From positions 50,099,482-50,163,481 of the forward strand of contig OY986439.1 of the NCBI GenBank assembly GCA_963920525.1: DNA of 64,000 nt. The letters are read 5' to 3'. Below, piece by piece: positions 56,780 through 64,000 of this stretch (positions within the stretch are counted from its first letter, which is position 1; each line of letters opens with the position of its first letter). Source of the DNA: Dichetophora obliterata (taxonomy: Eukaryota; Arthropoda; Insecta; Diptera; Sciomyzidae). The notes beneath the pieces were generated by a model. That model saw only the letters and a program-made list of their open reading frames with translations. It was not told the origin of the DNA and did no database searches. The translations under genes and the position numbers were made by a program.

Positions 56780-57492
56780 CACTCAAAAAATTTATTAGTA
56801 AAATTTCTGCGAATGATATTAGTAAACAAAATATTCGTACATTCTACAAATATTAGTACAATGTACAAAGTATTTTTATCGTGATATCATTACGAATTCA
56901 TTCGTAAAGTTTTACTAATATCTGATGTAGTATCTACGAATATATTTATTTTATATACTAATGATATTCGTAAACAAAAATAAATCAATTGTATTAGTGA
57001 ATTTTACGAATGAGTGTGTACATATAAATAATAATATTCGTAAATTTCTCGTACGAATAACTTCGTAATTTCTTTCATTACATTCATAGTATTTACTACT
57101 GCTTTAGTACTATTTACGAATGAAAAATAATATTAGTAGATTCAAGGGTGGACCGTACGAATTATTAGTAAAATGTACGAATTATTAGTAGAGTCTAAAA
57201 AATTGAAAACCGAAATCGTTCAGCCTTGTTTGTCGAACATCTACAGAACATAAGAAACTGTATGATTTTAAAGTGGCAGTAGTCTACTGGTAGAGTGCGT
57301 AGCCCGTAAACTAAAGAGCCGAGGTTCAAACCCCAGCTCAAACAGATTTTTTTTTTAATACGAATGAAATATTCGTAATATGTACTAATATACGTTGATT
57401 CTACGAATCCTATTCGTGGTTGAAAACTACGAATAAAATTCGTAGAATGGACGTAGTTATTAGTAATATATATACACAAATATTTTTGAGTG
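56780..57492. mobile_element. TIR element built of ATTAGTA/ATTCGTA heptamers, with tRNA-like insert
   Basis: The ends CACTCAAAAAATTTATTAG and, reverse-complemented, CACTCAAAAATATTTGTG are inverted. TA flanks both (56778-56779 and 57493-57494). The interior outside 57195-57350 is dominated by ATTAGTA, ATTCGTA and their complements TACTAAT and TACGAAT, often head to head. The tRNA-like segment sits off-centre. No reading frame. Confidence 0.8.
57273..57346 (+). mobile_element. tRNA-like (SINE-head-like) segment
   Basis: GTGGCAGTAGTCTACTGGTA followed by GAGTGCGTAGCCCG gives an A-box-like half. GAGGTTCAAACCCC is a near-perfect B-box, followed by AGCTCAAACAGA and a T run. The acceptor stem does not pair and no clean anticodon stem forms, so a working tRNA is unlikely. 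It resembles the head of the SINE at 18290. Confidence 0.65.
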
Positions 57493-57494
57493 TA

Positions 57495-59640
57495 CTTTTT
57501 GACTTTTCCGCTACATATGAAATGAAGGTATGGTATATGATGTTATGGTATGATAGAATGGGATGATTAAATGATGAGTAGGATGATATAAATGATGGTA
57601 TAATGACTTAGTACGAAGGTATTTTTTATTGTATGGATAGCGTGGTAGGATATGAATATTTATAAAGCTTTTCTCTACTATAATTTAAAGTACCTTTCTT
57701 TATATATTTCAAGTTTTCAATTAAATTTTTGACATTTTTTCTACTTCAATTTATGATTCTCTTTTTACACTTGTTTTTACATTTGTTTTTTAATGCGAAT
57801 GAAGTCTAGGACTGTATGATGGTGTGCTATGATGATGGTTTTGGCTGATGATTTTGGTATGGTTGTAAATTAAATTATTTTCTACTAATATTTCCTAAAA
57901 CAACTTGCTCTATTCAAATTTCGTCTACTAGCTTCTGCAACTTTTTCTATTACGTATACCATCTATCCGTATACATTTTTCGAAAAATCATCCGAAATAT
58001 TTAAAAAATATAATTAATTTTTTTGTAAATATTTTAGGTTGCTTTGGTAATTTTTGAGTTACATACAGAAGACAAAAAATTGTACCGCCTGATCTCATGA
58101 TCATATGCCATTCTCATGATTCCTCTAACACCTCAGTATTTCAAAATGATCGAGATTTCATGACGACCTTTCCAATTTTGAATTATATAAATTATATATT
58201 TAACACAGACACTACGAGTATAAAAGACCGTTTTAATAACGTATCTTGTGTATTTTTTATTGCTTTTTCTCTCAAGTTTTTGTGTATTGTATGGATATTA
58301 TTTATGGGACAACCTGAGAATATTTTCAGAACAACAAATTTGAAGGACACATCAAATGACTACTTTTGACACTATGAAACAGTAAGCTCTGTTCTATAAG
58401 GCTTTTGCTGTTTATCTTAATTTGAAAATATACTAATTTTTTATTTGGACTGTGTTCTAAATATATGTCTTAGTAATTTTTTTTAAATTGATGTTTTAAA
58501 ATAAAAACACTTGAAAAAAAATTATGGACAAAATTGTAGGCACAACTGTTTTGCTCTAAAACAACTTCGACGTTTAAATGTTTTTGACGCAATAAAAAAA
58601 CCACGTAGCAACATATTTATTTAAATATTTGATTAAAGCTCTTCTTAAATTAAGTATTTAATGATCATTTAAAATAAAAATTAAATATAACGCAGTGCCA
58701 GATAACCACCTTGCGAGGCGAAAAATATTTATAGGTTCATTTCCATGTTGATTTATTTTATAAAAACGGTTTTTTATATTATTCAATTGAAATTGGTTGC
58801 AAATTTAGCAGGACTCTGCACAGATAATTCAGCAGATGATCATTTAAGGGAAGTAAAGGTTTCAGCGTAAAATAAAACCTGTTTTTGCGATTTTTTTTAT
58901 AAATATAAATAGAGTAAATTTATTGAAACCGTTTGTTTATTTTAAGGTACCCATTAAGTAAAACTGTGTAATTATTTTATGCAAAAATATCGGCAAACAA
59001 CCCGGTGACAAAGATTTTTCAAGAACGTCTTTAGAAAAAGATGATTTGCGGTGTTCACTGTATCTCAGCTGGAACTTATCTGAAACCAAGGAACATAAAA
59101 ATTCAGTCAAAGTATCAACAAATCCTCCCCCAACGTTTTCTGATTAAGGGAGGGTTGTCTAAAGTGGGACGTCTTCTAATGTGGGACTTGAATTTTTCTT
59201 CGATATTTTCCACAGGCATCACCAATGTTTTGTCATTGACAGAGTAGCTTCGATGCGCCTTCACTTTTCATGTGGTTTTGGAGACAAAACACACGTTGTT
59301 TATAATCGTGCCAAACATAGGGGAAAAAATTACAGGAAAAAGTTTTTTCATAATTTTTGGCAGTAATCATTTTGTCATTATTTTTTGTGCTATAAAAACG
59401 GTAAGTTTCATGTTTTCACTAAGGGAAAAAAGTGCTATTTTTATGTAAAAATGTATTTAATTATCGCATTTGCATAAAGCAGATAAGTAAATATTTAGAA
59501 TTAAAATACGTTTTTTTATTAAATTGTTTTTAAATTACTTAAAATACGTTTTTTATTTTAATTATATACGAGTTTCATTTAAAATTTTTTAAATTTCTTA
59601 AATTAAATTTATATACGAGCGTGAATAGTTTTAATATTCT
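57495..59640. other. AT-rich intergenic sequence
   Basis: GATGATATAAATGATGGTAT-like G/A/T words are repeated at 57535-57620. The word TTTCTCTCAGTGTA near 59644 looks like the right end of a TA-flanked TIR element, but no left end was found. No gene is supported. Confidence 0.4.
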
Positions 59641-59689
59641 TTATTTCTCTCAGTGTATATGCATTGAGTTGGCTCCCAGCTTTAAAAAG

Positions 59690-60600
59690 AAAGTAAAGTG
59701 GAAACGAAAGTCTTGAATTCCATCCCTTCCACTTTCATACCCAGAAGGCATTCTTTTAACATATGCATGTCATTGGGAGGAATGCTTTCCTTAGTCTTCT
59801 CTAGATCTCTTTCTTCCAGATTCTCTGCTCTAGACCAATTTTTTGCCTTATTCAGTATCAAAATCAAGTCTGTATTCAAGAATGGCTTCGTTAGCTACTA
59901 AATCTTTTTCGTTCCAACGAAACTTATCTAACTCATCATATGCTAGCTTTATTATTGGTGCTTTTTCTGCTATCTCTTTTAAGTCCTCTTCTGTTGTTTC
60001 TTCTCCGTATTTAAAAAAGAAACACCACCTTTCTACTATACTTTATAACTGCTCTACTTTACTTTTTGAAAATTTGGGCAATTATATAAAGATAAATTGA
60101 AAATCTTTTAAGTAATGTCTATTAGTTTTTATGTCACGTCTATTATGAGTAGAGATATAACCAACTTCTTCAGGAAGTAAGTGACAATTTGATATAGCAA
60201 TAAAGAAGACTTTCTTTAAATCAATGTAGTTGCCAGATTTTTGCAGAATTTTTTCAATGGAATATTTCTTTGAGCCCTTCAATGAAAGGATTCTAGCAGG
60301 AGTTTTTTAGGAGAGCTTAAAGAAGGCATTCATGGAATGGCATGGTTTTTGTGGTTTTGGAGAGGGAGTTTAAAAAATTTCATATAAAATATCCCTTTTC
60401 CTGATTTTCACATTTTGGTGTTGGAAGTTTTTTATTTGAATTGAATGTAAATGCTATTGGAATGTCTTCCAAAATTAGTTTATGAGAATTCCTCTTGAAA
60501 GCTCTTCTCGATAAGTTTAAAAAGAATCTCAATTGGATCTATAGAATGTATTCTAGAAGCAGTGTCCCTTAGAATGCATGTCACATTTGTATCAAACATT
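59690..60600 (-). pseudogene. Decayed Rpn-family (PD-(D/E)XK) putative transposase, bacterial type
   Basis: On the minus strand, one frame from 60282 to 59848 reads KYSIEKILQKSGNYIDLKKV, FFIAISNCHLLPEEVGYIST, HNRRDIKTNRHYLKDFQFIF, I, stop, LPKFSKSKVEQL, stop, SIVERWCFFFKYGEETTEED, then PIIKLAYDELDKFRWNEKD and a stop after DFDTE. This order (Y-x-L-K-V-F-I, then YLKDF-F-FIELPKF, then W-FF, then AY-EL) is that of the middle and C-terminal part of Rpn recombination-promoting nucleases / putative transposases, abundant in bacteria including insect endosymbionts. The stop within FI-E-LPKF is one base from Glu. The nuclease active-site half was not found. A tail, EKTKESIPPNDM, is shared with the 10.8-11.4 kb copy. 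It is clearly non-functional. Confidence 0.6.
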
Positions 60601-61915
60601 TTGATGGAACATACCAAAGACCAGTTTTTACCAATATCTATTGTAGAAAAGGTGAACGTGAAACTTTATGATATTTCGCAAGTTAATGATGCAGAATTGT
60701 TGAATTGCGTTCGTGGAGGTGTGACTAGGATTGCAACGTAGAATGGAGTGAATTTAAAGAATAACGTCAACTATATTCATGTTAAAGGTCAACTGAATGA
60801 ATAAAAATTCATAATGTTGGATATTCACTTCAAGGAATTTACGCTTTCTGGGGTTTTCTTGAATGTATGGTAAAGTCCCACATTACAAGTCAAAAAAATT
60901 TTAGCCGATTTTAAACCTTTTAGAATTTTTAAAATAACTGAAGTTTTCCAACAAAACTATTATTTCTATTAAGCAAACAGATAGTCATTTTAAATACCAA
61001 TTCAATGATATATTTGAAACTTGAAAAAATTTTCATAGTGAAAAATTACGATGAAAAAACAAAACCGGTCCCACTATAGAAAACTATCCCTTACTATTTA
61101 TTTAATTTTTAAATTTTTGGTGGTTATTTGAAGTGAAAACGGCTTTTTTTCACTAAAAATTCCGCCATTTTGTAAGTGGAAAGCCCCCTTTATTTTTAAA
61201 AAATGCTAAAACTTATCGTTTTGGGGAGGAATTTCATGAGTAGAAAGTGTGTATCAAATTTAAACTGAATTTGTAATGTTGTTTTTAAATAGCAATAAAT
61301 ACGGACTTTTAAAAATTGGTTTTGTGAGAAACGCGTTAAAAGGGGAAAACTAAGTAACTCTCAAAAAATAGGCGTATTTTTCGGATTTTTTTTTTTTTTT
61401 TTGCTCAATGAAACGAGCCTATCCAAAATCTGCAAAGAACATTTTATAATATAAGTATTGATTTACAAAATGTAATTTTGAAAAACATTTGAATACAAAT
61501 GAGCCTGTGCAGCTTCTGTTTGTTTTTTTGACGTAGAATTACGTCTTACAGCGCGGTTTGTATGGGGGTCATTTTCACGAATTTTTTCAAAGTGATATTT
61601 GACACTTTGGGGTATACATACAGCCTTTAATATTCATCGTACATAGAAAAAAAGAATGCCAAAATATCAGTTTTATTGGAAATAAAACGAATATCTAACA
61701 AAATAGCAAAATCTTAGAAGATGAAAAATTCATCTATTCGTATGAGAAATGCACAAGCTGCTTAGCTGTTTAGCTGGAGTAGCTGCTTATGCTGTTTTTA
61801 AGGTTGTTGTTGTGTTTGCTTGTTTGGTTCGTAATCACGTCGTTCGTTGTTGTGCTGCTTTTGTTGTTGTTGTTTTTTATTAATATGTATGTAAATCATA
61901 CATATATTTAATATA
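60601..61915. other. Intergenic sequence with small unassigned frames
   Basis: A 45-codon plus-strand frame near 60605-60740 (MEHTKDQFLPISIVEKVNV and on) looks protein-like but is unrecognised. GACGTAGAATTACGTC near 61540 is a short imperfect palindrome. (TTG)n lies near 61860. No gene is called. Confidence 0.35.
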
Positions 61916-62790
61916 CAGTCATGTGAAAATAAATACGGACACCTGTATTTTTATACTTAAAGCTGCATGAATTACATACAAGGTGCAACAGATAGAGCAT
62001 TAATTCCCTCGGGTACCTCCAGATAAGGCGAGTATAAAACTTTATGGAGTTTCCTCCCACATTGTAAAACTTTCAAGATACAGGGTGTTTTACGGTTTTG
62101 GTACGTGTTTAGCATTATTGATCTAGAATCTAAACTACTCACCATAAAACAAAAAATAATATTTTGTATTTTAGAAAAAATATCAACTTTCCCATCAATA
62201 TATCAACCACTTTCGTGTCATGTGCTGCAGCGGAGCTCAAATTTTGAGATTATCAAACGAAATATCAACAAATTTTGTATCTTTTGTTTTAGCGGAGCTG
62301 TAATCGTCAAAATTTAAAATCTCTGTTTTTCATGTTAAAATACACTTAGTCAAAAAATTTTTCTAATTCTCACTTTGGATGATAACAGCTCCGCTGTTTT
62401 GTTCTTTTATCAAAGAAAAGATACAAAATTTGTTGCTATTTCGTTGGATAATCTCAAAATTTTAGCTCTGCTACAGCACATGACACGAAAGTGGTTGATA
62501 CACTGATGAAAAAGATGATATTTTTCTAAAATAGAAAATATTATTTTTCATTTTATGGTGAGTAGTATAAATTATATATCAATAATACTAAACACATACC
62601 AAAACCATAAAACACCCTGTACCTTGAAATTTTTACAATGTGAGAGGAAACTCCATAAAGTGTTATACTCGCCTTATCAAGAAGAATCATCAGCCGAGGG
62701 AATTAATGCTATATCTGGGGCACCTTGTATACAATTCATGCAGCTTCATATATACAAATATAGGTGTCCCTTTTTATTTTCACATGACTG
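61916..62790. mobile_element. 875-bp palindromic TA-flanked element (Tc1/mariner-type foldback)
   Basis: The left end CAGTCATGTGAAAATAAATA mirrors the right end TTTTTATTTTCACATGACTG, and TA flanks both (61914-61915 and 62791-62792). The two halves are near-complete reverse complements to a centre near 62350, including GATACAGGGTGTTTTACGGT versus ACCATAAAACACCCTGTACC. There is no transposase. The termini beginning CAGT and the TA site suit the Tc1/mariner group. Confidence 0.9.
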
Positions 62791-62956
62791 TACATCAGTT
62801 GCTTTAATTTTTTTTTGTTTCCCAGATAGGCAATCGGATCGGTTGAAAACGGTGTGCACTTTTTAAAGCACTGAAGCGGACCGTTTCGTTGTCATCGAAC
62901 TATGCATTGTGTGTTTCATATAAGCGTACTATTTATTAAGTTGTTTATTAATGTTG

Positions 62957-63152
62957 ATTTTCTATGATTTAAATACAAATTCTAATTGTTTGAGGTTAAA
63001 TCATTCTTGATTTTAAATACAAATTCTAGTTGTTTGATAGCTTAAAATCGTTTATTGAGCTTTAGGTCAGGTTAGAACAATTAATTGTTCTAACGAATTT
63101 TTTTCAAAGAAATAACAACAACAACATTTTCAATATGAAAAGAAAAAAAGAG
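62957..63152. mobile_element. Truncated copy of MITE family A
   Basis: TATGATTTAAATACAAATTC, GATTTTAAATACAAATTCTA, AAAATCGTTTATTGAGCTTT and TTAGAACAATTAATTGTTCT follow the order of the left half of the 6955 copy and stop after ATTTTCAATATGAAAAG. Confidence 0.7.
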
Positions 63153-63715
63153 GGAAAAAGGACAAGAACACATCAAGCGAATATGACATAAATTTCAATT
63201 CGATTCTTGATAAATATAAAAAAGGAGTTTACAACTATATAGACAACGGTTTAAAGGTACAAAAATTGTCGTTTTCATACCAGCAAATCAGACGCTGCCG
63301 TTTTAAGTACCATTTAGCTGGTACAGTGACATTCATGGCTTCTTGGGTTTTAATACAATAGAGAATACAGATGCATGTAGCTACAGAGCCAGTATGTGGC
63401 TACAAAAAAATGTACTACTACTAGCCAAGGTTCCCAGTTAAAATTTAAAACAATTCCGACAAAAACTTACTTTTTTCACAGTAACAACATAAACTAAATA
63501 CAACAAAAATTACCATGGTAAACATAAACAAAAAAGTTTCTACCTCAATAAAAAAAATATCAAAAAAATCCCACGATCATTTAAAATTAAAATTCCTTAA
63601 AAACAAAAATTCCTAAGGGCAATTAAAAATTACCACGAATGGAATTTTTCTCTACATAAATGGCAACGTTGCTTCTAGCTGCTGATATTGTTGCTTTAGT
63701 TCTTCATACGCTGCA
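63153..63715. other. AT-rich intergenic sequence
   Basis: No supported feature was seen. Confidence 0.4.
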
Positions 63716-63717
63716 AA

Positions 63718-63887
63718 GGGCCGTTTTTTACTCGGCAATTCTATGAGCAATAATTGCTTTTGCCGAAAGTAATTTGTGGACTACTCGGGTTTAAAGGGGA
63801 CTTTCGTAAACCCCCTCTTGCGGGCGAATAATCCACAAACTGCTTGCGGCAAAGGCAATTATTGCCGAGTGAAAAACGGGACAGAGA
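63718..63887. mobile_element. Palindromic MITE, possibly with a second end
   Basis: The arms GGCCGTTTTTTACTCGGCAA and, reverse-complemented, GTCCCGTTTTTCACTCGGCA are paired. The inner GCAATAATTGC / GCAATTATTGC and AATTTGTGGA / TCCACAAACT words are also paired. A further GAGTGAAAAGCGGGACATAG at 63947-63966 looks like another copy of the right end. The target duplication is not clear. Confidence 0.6.
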
Positions 63888-64000
63888 TCTTACAATTAGA
63901 ACAAAAATTGCTTTCGCCGCAAGCTCGAGAATTTTCGTATATAACGAGTGAAAAGCGGGACATAGTAAGCAAAATTCTGTTTATTTTCTGTGGGCGATTC

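Noticed and set aside
57273..57346. Functional tRNA gene
   Set aside because: The B-box is good, but the acceptor stem does not pair and the anticodon arm is not formed; it is better read as a SINE-head-like relic.
59041..59366. Overlapping 61- and 68-codon plus-strand frames
   Set aside because: No motif or gene signals; they lie in AT-rich sequence.
1..64000. CRISPR arrays, operons or riboswitches
   Set aside because: None seen. The tandem repeats here have long diverged units without regular unique spacers, and the gene structure is eukaryotic.

Overview
The window is AT-rich nuclear DNA from a higher fly (Diptera, probably a calyptrate such as a blowfly or muscid). The fly assignment rests on the short introns (68-81 bp), an RpL23A with the insect-type Ala/Lys/Pro-rich N-terminal extension, a dipteran tRNA-derived SINE, and fly-type jockey/I-like and RTE-like LINEs. 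The species cannot be read from the sequence.

Only two intact protein-coding genes are convincing: ribosomal protein L23a (46401-47219, +) and a two-exon secreted chymotrypsin-like serine protease (about 54509-55358, -). Most of the rest is layered transposable-element debris. Many boundaries can be set to the base because terminal inverted repeats (TIRs) and target-site duplications (TSDs) are visible.

Layout. 1-10.5 kb: degenerate tandem repeats, a hAT-type MITE (2550-2992), a decayed coding fragment (4135-4472, -), a MITE with a tRNA-like core (6955-7498) and a TA-flanked TIR element (8683-9572). 10.5-15 kb: first copy of an Rpn-transposase-associated repeat, a perfect-looking hairpin and tandem repeats. 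15.5-17.9 kb: a dead hAT element with a recognisable dimerisation domain and a nested Harbinger-like element. 18-23.3 kb: SINE, a 111-bp hAT MITE, GGGCGTGGC-class repeats and an RTE endonuclease fragment. 23.7-26.1 kb: two copies of a TIR element that carries intron-containing exons of a cysteine-rich peptide. 27.9-29.45 kb: a LINE split by a hAT element, itself hosting a MITE. 30-36 kb: further TIR elements, tandem repeats and a compound microsatellite. 37.8-41 kb: a nearly complete RTE-type retrotransposon with one frameshift. 45.5-50.8 kb: a nest in which a jockey-like LINE is cut by a 1.53-kb TIR element containing RpL23A and then by a second RTE copy, which itself carries a hAT MITE and a truncated LINE. 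54-64 kb: protease gene, Harbinger-like MITE, heptamer-repeat TIR element, second Rpn-related copy (bacterial-type protein family) and a long palindromic TA-flanked element.

Two themes stand out. First, TIR elements here repeatedly enclose gene sequence: a whole RpL23A reading frame, and twice a spliced peptide gene 3' end. Second, a decayed reading frame resembling the Rpn/PD-(D/E)XK putative transposases of bacteria lies in one of two related repeats 48 kb apart. No system of genes acting together (operon, CRISPR or similar) is present, as expected for an animal genome.
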